Below are positions 13,401 to 26,851 of a stretch of DNA of 64,000 nucleotides, piece after piece (within the stretch, counting starts at the first letter, position 1; each line of letters starts with the position of its first letter). The DNA is from Campylorhamphus procurvoides (taxonomy: Eukaryota > Chordata > Aves > Passeriformes > Dendrocolaptidae). A program made the translations under genes and the position numbers. The notes beneath the pieces are model-generated. The model was not told the DNA's origin. It ran no database searches and worked only from the letters and a program-made list of their open reading frames with translations. The stretch is taken from contig WBMV01006289.1 of assembly GCA_013396655.1 (NCBI GenBank), positions 3,642,342 through 3,706,341 of the forward strand, given 5' to 3'.

Positions 13401-15689
13401 TCTGCTCAAAGTGCCAAATATTTGTGACTTAAATTATAACATATTGTTTTCATGGTACTAGGGAGAGTGTGTAAAAGGAGCTTGCATTTGAAGCAATCAA
13501 AGCTGAAAAAGAGAAAAGAGGATAGGACAGGAAAGAAACTGCAAACAACTTGTGTTTTTTGCTGCATTGAATCCGTTTTTTGTAATGCAGGTGTGTGAAC
13601 TAGAAATGAGGCAGAAGACTAAGCAGGGAAACTGTAGCCACTGACAAACATTAAAAAAATTAGTAAATATCGTAAAATTGGGCCTGTAACCTGTAGGATG
13701 TTTAAGAAACTTCCTGTTATTTCTGATGGAGTCTTTGAGCTTTTTAGGGCATGTATTTTCAGCTTTTCTCTGTAGGCTTTTTCCTTGTAAACTAAAAGCT
13801 GACCTACTCACAAAATCACCAGATTTTAGCATATAGAAGTTTTCTCAGTTATGAAATACTGAACGTAAAATTGAGAGACTGAGTTATATTAGCTTGAAAA
13901 CCATAGGATTTAAAGGCAAATATGCAAAAGCATAAGGGGCAAACTGAAGGGGAAAGCAAAGGAATAAGTTCAGAGATGAAAGGTGTAGTTTGCCTTATCT
14001 ATAGTTTACCTGATTGTTGGCCACAAGGAAGATATACCTCGTACCTAAAAACCAGCACAAAGTTCTTCCTGACTGTAACCTTTTGTTAAAACACCGCTTC
14101 TGCTTATTGTCCCTGGTTCCTCCATACAGTGATTTTTGGAACTTTCAGCTGTTTCTTTCCTCAACTACTGTGTGACACTCTTCAGTTCTCCTTGTCTTTG
14201 AGAACCCTCACCTCCTTCCTTTGCTGTGTCCTCTTCTTGAGAGTCTTGGAGCTTGTGCCAGAGAGCTTGGTGTACTGAAAGATGCCTGACTGTGTTGGGG
14301 CCATCAGTGCTACTGTTGGAAGCCCTGAGAACATGCTGCGTTTGTAAGATAGAAGAAGTGAAATAGTGGAACAGGCTGGTGACAGGAAGACAAATCACCC
14401 TGCTGAGTTGTTGTAGTAGGAAATCAAGGAAGTAGGTTTTCTGTGAAACTTCAAAAGAATGACAGCTTCCCAATTGTCTTCTATTCTAGGTGCTGCTGTG
14501 GGCCTCTGAACTGGAGAAATTCACTTGTGAAATACCAAGATTTCTTGTAAAGATAATCCTGATGCAGTTTCAGAAACTTTGTCTGACCCTGTAATAGAGT
14601 CAGATAAAGCCACTAACCCCTCTGACCTACCCAGGTAAGGGAAGTGTTAAGTGATTCAGGCAAAACTACTGACACAAACACCTGACTTGGAAAACATCAA
14701 AACGTAAGCACTGCCAAGTGCTGCGTGAAGTACTTGACATGAGACATCGTAGAGATTCCAGGCTCCTGCAGATTTCTATTTTGATGGGCAGTAATTGTAA
14801 TTTTGAAGCAGTGATAGAACAAGCCACAGCAGGCTGTAGTGTTCATAAACTGCCATGTTCTTCAGATCACTGAAATACAAAATGTTTTCTGTTTCACAGA
14901 AACTGATTTCAGTAACATAATCTTGTTTTATGTTACAATGGCATGCTGGGAAACAACTCTACCCCATGAGGGGTGTGGTTTAAATAGCACAGTGCCAGTT
15001 GTGGTGGTGCTTAAAAAATATCAGTTTGTACAGGTGATTCATGCGTTGTCTTTCATAAGTTAGGACAAGATGAAAATAATAGTTTTACCAAATAAATTAT
15101 CTGTCTGCTCAGAAAGTCTACCTGTCTAAAGGGGGTTTTAGGCAGACAGGGAGATAGTGATTATACTTTTCATCTTTAGTGATGGTACCAGAATAATCTA
15201 AAAAAAATGGATTTCATAAAACAGCTTAATGCTGCAGAATATAGACAAAGTGGGTGATAAATATCTGTATATAAACAAGTTATTTCTCCGATTATTTAAA
15301 GGAGTAAAAATTATTGAGGCTATATCCTCAGCTGGTGAAAATTAGGTTGGCTTAATTAGCTTAAGTAAGCAGTGTTGGTTTACTCTGGTTTTCATCATCA
15401 GATTTAGTGGTTGTAGCTTTTAATCAATGCAGGACAAGGAACAGAAAAGTAATGTGGACTCTTTGCACTCTTTAGCTGCAGAGCAGTCACTGTAATAGGG
15501 TTGCTTGTTTTGTTAAATAACCAGTGTACTATCTTTGTATATGACTGCCTAAAAAAACACCCCAAAAAACCAAAGAACAGCCCCTCAAAAAAGCAACATG
15601 AAAAGGATGATGGTGATCTTCTCTCCTGGTTGATAAGCCAGTATAATCCATGAGAAACAGAATTTTAAAACTTCTCAAGTTGATTTTGC
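10441..15689. other. Long AT-rich stretch without supported gene
   Basis: No coding gene, RNA gene or clear transposon was recognised. The longest open frames are 111 codons (13497-13832 minus) and 102 codons (14165-14473 minus). Neither shows a known domain or signal peptide with a supporting context. A self-similar AT motif (tttaaatattt repeated with spacing) sits at about 13316-13345. The rest appears unique. Confidence 0.5.
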
Positions 15690-15835
15690 ACAACACTGAG
15701 GGCTCTGTGCTGTGTCTGGACTTTGGGGGCCCTGTGAGGTGTTTCTGCTAGTGGGACCCAGGAAAGCCTGTCCAGGGGCTTCCTGGGAGAGCTGGTGTCT
15801 CCACTCTTCAGCCCCATGCATAAGTATTGTCTCTA
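15690..15835. repeat. GC-richer island, possible old LTR or repeat fragment
   Basis: About 145 bp is clearly richer in G and C than its flanks ('gggggccctgtgag', 'cctgtccaggggcttcctgg'). There are no open frames worth noting and no recognisable ends. An insertion from an old LTR or other repeat would explain the sharp change in composition. I cannot identify it, and it could instead be a small regulatory element. Confidence 0.2.
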
Positions 15836-18800
15836 TCATGCCAGTCTCCTGTGTAAGTAAAAAGCAATATATGAGGTAATGATGATCCTATGAAAAAAAA
15901 TAAAAAAAATCTCTGACTTGAATAGAAATAGTATGGAGAAAGTTCTGCCTCATTTTTTTTTTTGCCCTACTTTTGTGCAAACTTTCAAGGTTGTTTTACT
16001 TCAAAATTACTGTTCTTTTTTTTCATCTGTACTTCATTTTAAATGCTGTTGGTTTTGCTATATATTTGCATATACTATGGATTATTTCCTATAGAATTAA
16101 TGGACTTAGAAATATAGTAGAGAATTTTGCGTGGCAGAAGATAAATTTAAAGAAGCTGTGACTCTTCGAAATTTTGTTTGATTCAAGTCAATGAAAGACA
16201 AGAATTGTACTTTAAAGTCTTTCTATTGCAAGATATGAAGGCTGACACATAAGTTTATTTAAGGCTTTTGAGATCTGGAAATATGTGTGGGGGTGGTATT
16301 CCTGTCTTGAACTTAACAATTTCTGAAAAGAAGACAACTTTCTGCTTGCAACCTTTTAAGATGAGGTTTTCTGTCCATGAGTTTCTATTAAAAGTCTGAC
16401 ATTCATCTTGGCTCCATCTGGAGGGTCTCTGAACTAGGTGAAATTGTTGTTTCAACCAATAACATAACTATTTCGTTATGATCCTTTCTTTTAAAAAAAC
16501 ACATGAAAACTAATTGGAAGAGAATTTTTGCACAGAGCTTATGACATATGCCTTCACAGGCATTGTGGAAGTGTAATGTAGTAGGAGGGTAAACTTGCTC
16601 GTGGTGTACAGAATCAATATTTTTGTCCTAACTACTTAGTGTCAATAAATCTTTTCATATGCCTTATATATGAAAATCTTTTTTTTTTTTTGTGCCTAAC
16701 CCAGTATCTAGTAAATATCTATTTACATGTTTTGAAAAACATTTCTTGAACATAATTTTTTTCTTCTCTCTCTGTTTTTAACAAGAAAGGAATTTAATGA
16801 ATTCCTGTAATGATTAACTAAATACAAAAGGGGTGTAAATATCATCATATACCATCATGATGAAGTTTTAATGGAATATTATAATGCATATGATATCTGG
16901 GGATTGTGACCACTGAGTTCCTTCTAATTTTGTCTCCTTCCTGTGTGTTATTCCATTTTTCTTTCATGCATATGTCAAGTGGAAAGAAATAGCAATCAGC
17001 GAATAACCAGGTAAGGTGAAGGTGCTTCATCTTACATACTTATTTTTGGTTGCTCTTCTGCTGGAGCACCATCCCTTGGTTCATGTTGAAAATTATAAGC
17101 TTCCTTACAGCAGTGCAGGGCTTGAAATTAAGGTCCATGAGGCAATGATAATAAGAATCTGCAAAGGGGTGTTGCCTCTTGACCAGAGTCAAAAATCAGA
17201 ATTTTTTTTTTTTTTTATGACAAGCTCAAAGAAGAGACACAGAATGATAGCAGGTCAGTTTTCAGATAACCTTTGATGACTCTTAGGCCTATAGAAAGTA
17301 GAGAATTTTCAGTTTTCTGAAGTAATTTATCTGACAGGTATACTAGTGCTTAAAGAACTTAGTCAACAAAGACAGATCTTGAAAACAAGAAAGAGTCCTG
17401 CAAGGAAAGGGACACTGCTCTGGGTATCAAATCTGCAGATGTTCATTCCAAGGCAGGGATCAAGGACACAAAACCTGTGAAAAGTGATCTTTGGATGACA
17501 GCTAAAAAGAAGAGTGGTGATGTGATTGGTGTGGTGGTTTACTGGTTTAAGCAGCTGGGCAGGGAAAGGAGTATAGAAGGGTACACATCAATCAGATTCT
17601 TTAAATCAAATGGTGACTCTTCTTTCACTACATAATAGAGAAGAAAGATTTGGGGAGAGATACTTTGTAGACTTGTTTGTGCCTGCTAGGTAAAATTTGG
17701 CTCATTAGTTAAAGTCAGAAGTAGTTTGAATGAAGACAGCCAAGAAATGATAGCATCTGTGATGTCTAGAAAGGTTCTTCCCTTTCAGAGTGGAAACAAC
17801 CTTATCCTCTCAGACAAACAAAAGACTGCAAAAGGTGCAGTAAAGGAACCAGAGTATTTCACAAAGATAGTTTTCAACTGTTACAGAAAACTCCTACAGT
17901 ACTTTTCTGAAGGGCTGGTCCAATTGAAGAAACAGTTACAATGATGTAGCAGATCTTGTAAGAAGTATCATTTCAGGATACCCTAGGGAAGCACAAGGTA
18001 GTTGAAGTTAGGGCAGGCAGGTAGAAACCTGCTTGGAAATTCACATTCAAAGAGCTGCTTGGTCATCCAGAGTCAAAATGGAAGGCAATGCTGAACAGTG
18101 CTGTTCAGTTATTTGTCTTGAGTCTCATTTTCTGTGTGCATTTATATATATTAAATGAATAGGCTAGAGGATAGAATGGTGTGCCAGCTTTTTAAATCTG
18201 GAGCACATCTGGGAGACAATTTGGATATGTTGGAGGATGGAAATAGGATCCAAAAATTATACTGAAAAATTGGAGAAATACTGTGATGATGATGAATGAA
18301 GTCTGATGGTTATGCTCTGCGGGAGGGAAAGCAGGAACTGCTGGCTACCAAGTTCTGCAGGAAACAGTGGTGGCCTTCCAGTGGATCCTGACCTGAACAT
18401 GGCTCTAGTTTGTCTAAAAAGGCAGACTTGCTAGTTTTGCCATGGTTGGAAAATATTGTCATAAGTAATACAGGGCAACACAACCCAGATAAGGCTGTAA
18501 GACTGCCAGATGCGTGAGGTAACCTTTCTGAGTTACTAAGCAAGCCTCAGCTGCAGTGCATTGGTTTGCACACCACAGTTCAAGACAGATACAGCCTGAA
18601 AGGGACATACTACAGAAAAGAAAAGGGGAAAAAAAACATTTGATATATAGAAATAAAAGCCTTATAAAGAAAAATTAAATTATTTGGGAGAGATTGAAGA
18701 GGGACATCTCTTCAAAGTTGTAAAATGCTTTTGCAAAGCAGAAGGGAATGAGCCATTCTCCATCTCCACAGTGAATAGGACAGGAAATAATCATCTTACA

Positions 18801-20370
18801 TTGCTGCAACCAAAACTGACATTATGAGTGGGGATGAATTCTGTTAGTGTAAAAATGAGACAATTTTGATATGGGAAATGATTGCCTTTGTAGGTTGTGG
18901 AATGTCAGTGATGGAGACTTACAGAACAGAAACCTGTCAGGACTGATGGTGGGGCCCAGCAGTGCAGTGGCTGACTGCTTGAGATGTCTTCTGGGCAAGA
19001 GTTTTATAGCATTTGATTATAATTTTTATGATTCTATAAAGAAAGCACAAAAAATTATCAAAATTAAATGGTATGGCAAGGCCCAACCTATCCTGTTTCA
19101 TTGCTTCTCTGTGTTCTACCTTCTTAGGTACTAAGTTACCTGGTAATCTGATTTTTACTGAGTTAATGCTGTAGCTGTTAGTGATGGAAATTGAATCTCA
19201 CACTTTTTTTTCTCACTCACATTTGACCTAAGAGTCAGTCTCCCTAGAATGACTACTTTTATTTACACAGCCAATATTGGAATCAGAAAGTTTGAGTTTA
19301 CTCTGCCATGTTTCTATAGTTCTTTTTGTACATAGATTCAGGAGTAGGATAAGCAGAATTTACCACATCCAATTTAGGCTATTAACCATTGGGCAGCTTA
19401 ATCATATGGGATTTATCTATGTATCTATTTGGGTTTTTTTAAGATCTATAGTTTCTAGCAGTTACTGATGTTCTATCATGTCTGGTCCAATTCTGGCTTA
19501 GCTACCTTTTTGTTTCTCCCTATGGAAAACACTGATTTCTTGAGCTGATGAAATGATATATGAATCTGATAGATTTGCTAATCAATTTCAGTTGAAGAAT
19601 CTATCATTGAATATTGCCAAATGAATTCAAAAGCTTGTCAAAATGTTTTTATACAAACCAGCTATGTTAAATTGTTAGCTGTTACCTGGCATGGAGACAC
19701 TGATCTATGAACAGTGAACAGCAGAACAGTAAATCCACATTTTCATGGAAGGATTATTTCATAAAAGCAGCAGGTCTTGATCTTTATGACATCTTATTAC
19801 CCCATGCTTTTCAAATCAACATTTAATTGAACTTGGTAAATATTGCTTAGTATTTTCAGTCATTCACATCATACATGCTTCTATGTTCTCATGGAGGCAG
19901 AATTGCACTCGTCATAATTGATACAGAGTCCTGAGTGTATTTTGACAGAAATAAACACAGTATACAATCACTTAAAAACAAATTTACAAAACATTGTTTT
20001 GTAGCTGAAATGCAATGCAAATGCTGAATATAGACACAATATTTCAGATGTGGCAGATTCCACTTTTCCTTCTCACTTGCTAACATTATTATGAGCTTTC
20101 ATGTGTAACTGAGCTCTCAGTGATTCTGAATCCTTGTCACGGTGCATACAATTTCTGCAGTGAGCTTCTGCATTTAGAGAAATTGAGTAACACAGAATTG
20201 AGAGTTGTTTTTTTGATTCATTTTATGTTTTTTTTAATTACTAGAAGTGATCAGAAGTTGATTAAATTTAGAGTTCTCTCAATTCAGTAGATTTGGAGTG
20301 GGGAGAGCTTTAAAATTTGGAGGAAGGAATGACTATTCGGAGACTGAGTTTAAAAGAGAGAAGCTTCAGC
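15836..20370. other. Unique AT-rich sequence, no gene
   Basis: No supported gene or named repeat was found. Open frames reach only 87 codons and are scattered on both strands. A poly(T) tract sits near 16679-16691. I checked 17720-18120 and 18300-18550, which are slightly less AT-rich, and found no domain, splice structure or repeat end there. Confidence 0.5.
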
Positions 20371-20645
20371 TTCTGTGAAAAACACTTGGAGAGGGAGGAA
20401 GGGGAGGGTTTTCCCACGCTAATCCAGGGTCTAATTTGCTGCTGGAGGCTTAATCACATCCTCATGTCTCAAGTGTTTGTTACCAGCAGTTAGGATGGTT
20501 TTTACTTCATTTTCTAAAGCAAGCAAGGACAGTTCAGAGTAAAGCTGGGACTTACCCTCCTGGCGCCAGCCACAGTTTTAGCTCTTGAGTGCAAACTCTG
20601 GTTAACTCTATGTGCCTTTTAGAATCAGGTGAGTGCAGTTCTACT
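20371..20645. promoter_or_regulatory. Candidate regulatory block with homeodomain-type sites
   Basis: This 275-bp stretch is less AT-rich than its surroundings and packs several transcription-factor-like words. These are GCTAATCC at 20418-20425 (the preferred site of Otx/Pitx-type homeodomains), TAATTT just after it, and CTTAATCA near 20449. It ends close to 'aatcag|gtgagt' near 20630, a consensus splice donor. The sequence could be an enhancer or a first exon. Nothing but motif density supports this, so confidence is low. Confidence 0.2.
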
Positions 20646-23600
20646 AGTTGCTGACCACAATCAGCACTAAAAATCAAGGTAGTGTTAACCAAACTTGGAG
20701 TAGTACAACTAGTAAAAACCATTTCTGTTCTTCAAAAAAATAATTTCTGGCAGTCTCAACACAATGCAGTAATACCTTGTGTTTGTGCACATGAAGTGGG
20801 TCTGCTAGGTCTTTTGGGGTTCTATTTTTTCTTATTTTTCTGATGTTAGTGATTTGATAATAAGTTTTACTGCATCTGCTAAACTCTGCCTGCAATTAAC
20901 AAAACTGCTCTTACTTTCCATTGCTATAAGTACAAAGGCAATCAGATCTAGTTTCTTTATACTTGTTTATTTGTTAAAGTGAATTTATATTTGAAAGGAC
21001 TTAATTTAAATAACCAGTGGACATTACTGCTGCCTCTGCCGAAGACAGGAGCAGGCATATTTCTCTGACTGTTTAAATAAAAGCAACTGTAAGTCCAGAA
21101 GTTCCTAACAGTTCAGTTTTGGAAGCTTGCTTCATGTCTCTATTCCACAAAAGTTTTACTTTGATTTTAGTATTCATAACCAGCCATTGATTTTTCCAAC
21201 CTAATTTCCTCTCTGATGTATTTAATAGCAAGCCAGTTCTGCTATCCATCTACAAATCACGATGACTTTAGTCAGGAAATTAGAAGTAGGCTTAATTTTT
21301 GTTTGAAAGCAAATGATTCTAAAATCACTTACTTCAGTCCTCTCGTGACTCAACTTGTGATTCTGTTTGTTGCAGTTCCTGGCTCATGGACTTGAAGTTA
21401 TAACATACAGCATATTGTAGCTGATTCAAATTCTGGCAATCAGAATGGTTGTTTCTCTTTTTTGTTTTGAAAGAAAGTCGTGATTTTTTTGAGTAATAAT
21501 TCTAGAAGTATGCATTTTAATGATGAGACAGAATCAAAATCAATAGCATTAGAGGGAGAAAAGATGTAGTGTAACAACAGTATCTCTTTAACAAAGAGCT
21601 GGAAACTATTTAAAAATAACCATTATTAATCAATTACTGTAATTATGTCCTCAATATCCTTGATATGATAAACTCCATAATCAAAACCTTTTTTGTAAAA
21701 GTCTTCCCAGAATGTATTACCAGAAGTAAAAATGAAGCTGTAGTAAGAATAAAATATTAATGTTCAATGATCCTGATTTCTGACAGATTTTAAAGATGAT
21801 TCAAAAGCATTGTTATTGTTCCAATTAAGCCTATGCCAAAGACATGGCTCCCAGTGTGTTTCAGCTATAGGGGGATGATGCCTCACCTTTGTGTTTGAAA
21901 TTTATAGAAGTCAGTATTTGGGAATTTACATGGATTCATTGTGCCACAGAATTCAATAGCAAATTTAATGCTCCGTTCATCTTGATCAATGTTTAAGGTC
22001 ACACTAGCATTATGTTACTACTATATATTAAATACATAGTATTACAGATAGAATATTCATCATTGTAATATATACAATCCTATGTACTCATACTTCAGTT
22101 TCATATGACAGTATATTTTTATGCTGCTTTGGGGGTGGAAAGACCAGAGAACTACTTTTAGCAGAGGTAGGTATGCACCCAGATGGATTTTCTGAAACAT
22201 GTGAAAAAGAGCAAAGTCTTACCTTTGAACTCTGAAAAATTTTCTAGGTTTGAAACTCTTCATTTTTTTTAAATCACATAGAGTAATATGTTCTAAGGGG
22301 CAGATTGTTTGTGTGTTTATAATGCTTTTGGTGAAGAGGCACCTTCCCCTACAAGTAGGTCATCTATACCCTACTTGGCATGGAGCCCTGCAGTGTTCAC
22401 CCATTGAATGGAGCAGGGATAACTCCCAAGTGCGTCAAGAGCTACATGTTGTCAGAAGAAAATCATCTTGAACCTCTGCACAAAGACTAAAACATAGTAG
22501 ACTAAACTGTAGAATTTTTAGCTTATAAAACAACTAAACCCCACCCTCTAAATAAAAAGTCATGAAATCCTCAAAGTCTGAAAAACTATGTCTGAGGTAT
22601 CAAGGGTCAAGATAGGTACCACTTGAAAACAGATATGACTTACTGAGCAAAAAGCAAATCTGTGCACCTGAAGTACATGAGTATCAACACTGGGCATTAC
22701 CAGGCAATGTCTGTCTGTGGTGCAAAGCAGCTGCAGCAGGCAGCTTTTCTCTTTGGCTGTTGTCCTTTTAGTGTTTTTTTTTGGATGACCAAATATTCTT
22801 AAGATCATTGCATATTTTTGGTTGTACTTATAGCTTGTGTGTATAACTTCTACATTCTTTATAAACTAAAGATGCCTTATGGAGATATTTACAAGGATGA
22901 CTCAGATTAGTTGTATTTTGACAGATTTCTTGTATCATTTATAGTGAAAGGAGAATTCATCTGATAGAAAAAGAAGGTTGATATTCTACAAAGTGTGTTT
23001 TGCTGCCAAAAACTTCATGAATATGCACTGGCTCTGTGTTTTGACAGTGTGTGAGGGGAATACCAGATGTCAACTAATCAATGTATACAGCACTCCAAAA
23101 ATGCTTATTTACCAATAAGAAGTTATGCGGTTTTTAATGTGAATGGCTGGAATGAGCTGTTCAACAGTTTTATTTGGTTATGGCTGTGGCTGTATCTTGA
23201 ACTGAAAAGGAAAAGATAGTACTGGAGAAAGAAGTTCTTGTCTCTCTTCTCAATAGGAATATGAAGTCTGGGGGGATCTGATAAGGATGCTAAAAATGCA
23301 CCAAGTAAAGGTTTAAAATGTTGTTATAAATCACTACGTAAAAAGTCAGTCATGTACAGCACCTCAGGATTTATAGATCAGAAGTGTAAATTTTAAGCAA
23401 GCTAAAACTTTGCTGTATAAGTAACAGAACAGTGGATTTCAAGTCAATTGGCTCTACAACAAAAAGGTTGAAGATTTTAAATATTTAGCAAGATGTACCT
23501 TTTAACCTTCACTCCCCCTGCAAAGCAGCCTAAACTCTATCCAAATCATTAAATTAATCCTTAGTGGCCTCTGCAAACTCAACATTTCATTTCTTTAGCA

Positions 23601-23960
23601 TGCAAATGATACTATTAATGCTTGAAAATATACAGTAGGAAAAAAATCATCCACTTGTGTAGTTTGGTATGGTCTGAAATCTTCGACATAGTCACACTAT
23701 AGACACATTATGTAAAATGTAATTTAAAATTTATTATTGCAATTAGATGGCAACAACTAGCTTTATTTGAAGGATAAAAAGATTAGTCTTTTTATCTGCT
23801 TTATGCTGGTGGAAAGCATTTGTGGATGCACTGTAGAGTGAATGAGAGGAAAAAATAAATTGTTGTGAAAGACATTAGTATCACTTCGATTCTGTGGTAA
23901 GTTTTGAAACTACCTCTTTTAATATAGTTCAAAAAGGTCAGCTTTAGAACAACAGGGCTG
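20646..23960. other. Unique AT-rich sequence, no gene
   Basis: There is no supported gene. Short open frames (73-82 codons) lie on both strands with no domain. The sequence contains long AT-rich stretches, especially 22010-22120. No CR1, LTR or SINE was recognised. Confidence 0.5.
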
Positions 23961-24415
23961 CTGAGTGCTTTTCTCTCTTAGAGAACCTGGTGCCAAGGGA
24001 GACTTGGTGATGACCTGGAAAGGGGAGCTGAGATATCCTTGCAGCTGCTTCTTCCCTTCTGGGAGCCAATTCAACAGGCAAGTGTACATCACCGTGTTAT
24101 GTATTTTTCTCCTGGCTGTTGCCTTAGTTTCAGGAGACCTGGGTGGCTGAGAAATGGCCTTGGGCAGAGGAAGGGCTTGTCCCACAGTTATCAGCAGGGA
24201 GGTGCCAGCAAGGAGCTGACAGGAGCTGGGAACTGCAGCTCCTGAGGGGACACATGAGGGTCTGGGCAGTCTGCTCTAACAGGGGAAAGTGCCTCGAACC
24301 AGCCCAGAGACAAGAAACTCCTGCAGACAAACCCCTTCTGCTTCCAGTTCCTGGTCACTTTGACCTTGCTCTGTCCAGCCCAGTCACCTTGGCTTTTGTT
24401 GACCTGAAAACATAT
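23961..24415. repeat. GC-rich island with overlapping open frames, identity unknown
   Basis: About 450 bp stands out from the AT-rich background. Open frames of 61-98 codons lie in several frames on both strands, which is expected where stop codons become rare through GC content and does not indicate a protein. None of the translations shows a known motif. It may be an old transposon insertion (LTR or non-autonomous element) or a conserved non-coding element. No terminal repeats or target duplications were found by eye. Confidence 0.25.
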
Positions 24416-26200
24416 TTTAAAAACATCTTGCTATTCTGAATTTAGAAGTTTTTGATTGTCTCTTGTAAAGTTAGACAGTCCACGCAGGTCTAACTGAAAC
24501 TTCAGGCCAACCTGGGGTCCTGTCACAAACTGTCAGGTTCTTAAGGCTTTCACCCAGTTAAAAAGAGCAAGGATGGTGATGTGAGTCACTGAATGATGTT
24601 ATGGGGAGGTTAGTGCTGAGTAACCGGAAAGAAATCTCTTGTCAAATGGATTTGTGTTCTGAGACAGATTCCGTATCTGAGGAAACTTTAGTTCAAATCT
24701 ATAGAACCTGTGATTAGTCTTTTGCTGCTTAATGAACCAGAAAAAGGCCTAATAGAGTTATTGTTAAACTAAATAAAAATACTGTAATTGCTTCAAGAAA
24801 AGTTAGAGTTGAAATGCTTCAGGACTATGATTTTAGATAATTACCATTTACTTTAAAATCAGACATCTTTGTGCTGTATTTTGAATGTTAACTTTCCATC
24901 AAACATTTGCAATACTTTCAAGAGAAGGCGAACCAGAGTACTGCTGAAAAATAAGCAAGAATGTCCAAATAACAAGTGCTTGCTACAGCTGATTTTGTTC
25001 AGCTGCCTCTGTTCCACCTTATGTCAGCAATATTCTGACATCTCATACTAATACTTCAAAATACTTAGCTCAGTAATCAAATCTGCTAGTATTTCTTCAT
25101 TGGTTGATTCTGATAACAATATAATTTTTGTCTTATGCCACAAAAGTAATATAAAATTCAGTGATAGCCTAGAGCATGGTGAGCTGGGGAGCAGAAAAGG
25201 GGTGATTGGACAAAATAATGTTGTGGTGCTCTCCAGCCTGTACCCAGCTCCTCACAGACCACAGTAATGAGGTCACAGCTGATGTAATTGCGGCTGTATT
25301 TGTGATGGTTCTGTGTTCTATGCTGAGGTGATCTCAATACTGGGGAGAATATTTTACTAAGCAGTTACTTGCATGATAATATTGTTTATGGTAGTTTTAA
25401 AGATTCCTGTGGAGTGGAAATTATTTTGACTATTGTTTTACCATATGCATCCTTTGTGAAGACCTGAGAAAAATTGGGTTTGATTCTGTTCCTTAACAAA
25501 GTTATAGTGGTTTCAGTCTCAAATGTGCGTGCACAGGTAGGCTCAATATTGTTTTGGTAAGCATATCTGTGAATGAATATGAAGGCCTGAAAAATATGTA
25601 GATATCAGATCTGAGCAATCTGAAGTGTATAAATACTTTCCTGCTGGAAAGTAGGCATTTCTTGTTAAGGAAAATTATTGGAATTACACTTCTTATTTAC
25701 TGATGAAATAAAAAAAAACCAAACATATGTTTGGTCATACTGTCTTTTTAAAATAGCTTTCTTTTACTTGTCCCCATGGATCAATGAAAGATATGGAAAA
25801 AATTTACAGCTATTGTACTTACAGGAGGAAGGTTTTTCAAGCTCATCCTTTCCACAAAGCAAGCAAGCAAGCAACATTTTTCTTACATTTGCAATAACTA
25901 TGAAATGATCTTTGCAATATGATGTGGTACAATGCTAGCAAGTTATGTTTATATATAAATAAAAAACTTTGTAAATTTTATATTTGGATGTGAGGAAAAA
26001 AGACTAATTTAGTTCAAAGATTTACACAAAACAATCCTCTTGTTAATGTCTCATCCCAGATTTAATTGTGTAATGAGATACCATTCAAAATCTGCACTTG
26101 TCTGTATTCCTAAATCTTGAGGATAAAAGAGGCATGGTTATATGTCAGAGATCTGGAAATTATGGGATTTTCCTTGTAAAATTGCACTGACTGCTTACTT
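24416..26200. other. Unique AT-rich sequence with a small GCAA microsatellite
   Basis: No gene was found. The open frame at 25678-25908 (76 codons) has no recognisable features. A short tetranucleotide run (GCAA)n lies at 25858-25874. The rest is unremarkable. Confidence 0.5.
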
Positions 26201-26420
26201 ATTTTTTTTTCTGATGATGTAACGCTGTTTGACAAGTTTCTCAAGCCTTTGACCAATCACACCAAGCTCCTTAGGGCCCCCCCCCCTCTGCTGATTAGTG
26301 ACTGCAGACAGTTAAACAAGTGCTGAGAGAGGACACTGTGACAGCTGTCCTATGACTGTTTACATCCCTGGCCTTATGCTGACATTTTATTTACATTTTG
26401 ACTAATTTCAAGATAAATTA
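26200..26420. promoter_or_regulatory. Candidate conserved non-coding element
   Basis: This 220-bp block carries a dense set of factor-binding words: a CCAAT-type 'gaccaatcac' near 26250, a 10-bp palindrome gacagctgtc at 26340-26349 (an E-box core CAGCTG inside a TGACAG homeodomain-type site), and a forkhead-like 'tgtttac' at about 26358. A run of ten C lies at 26277-26286. No open frame is present. The pattern suits a developmental enhancer, but conservation cannot be judged from one sequence. Confidence 0.22.
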
Positions 26421-26851
26421 TATGTGGGAGGAGAGGAACCAAAAAAGCCTCTGCAATGAGTTTGGTAAATATTCCCTGATTTAACATTTAATGAATGAGG
26501 GTGTGGAAAAGGCAGTTAAGCTTTGCTTATGGTAAGCAGAGTTGCTTAATTTAAACACAACTTCCATCAGACATGTCTAGGTCAGAAGCAGCACCAGGTC
26601 TCTCTGGAAGTAGAAATCCACTTTGAGATGGGAGGAATGCTTCTTCTCTGCTGTGGTTTGGGTAGTTACAATGCAGAATGGAGAGTATATAGATTATGCA
26701 TGATACAACTGAGGATTTGGTGATGTGGACCGTCAGAGAACTAAGAGGCTCCAGGCAAAACGGTGAGCTTTTTGTGCATGCTGTTCCCCTGCCCTCCTCT
26801 TGGGGCAGGTCTTTCCTTAAGAAGAAGGGATTTAAGAAAGTCCAAGGATGA
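26421..26851. other. GC-moderate flank of LTR, possibly part of the same element
   Basis: The minus-strand open frame of 165 codons (26551-27048) starts inside the neighbouring LTR and runs through this stretch. Its translation is rich in Ser, Pro and Leu and matches no retroviral Gag, Pol or Env that I recognise, so I do not call it a gene. No primer-binding site could be found next to the LTR edge at 26851. The stretch could be flanking host sequence or a very worn internal fragment. Confidence 0.3.
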
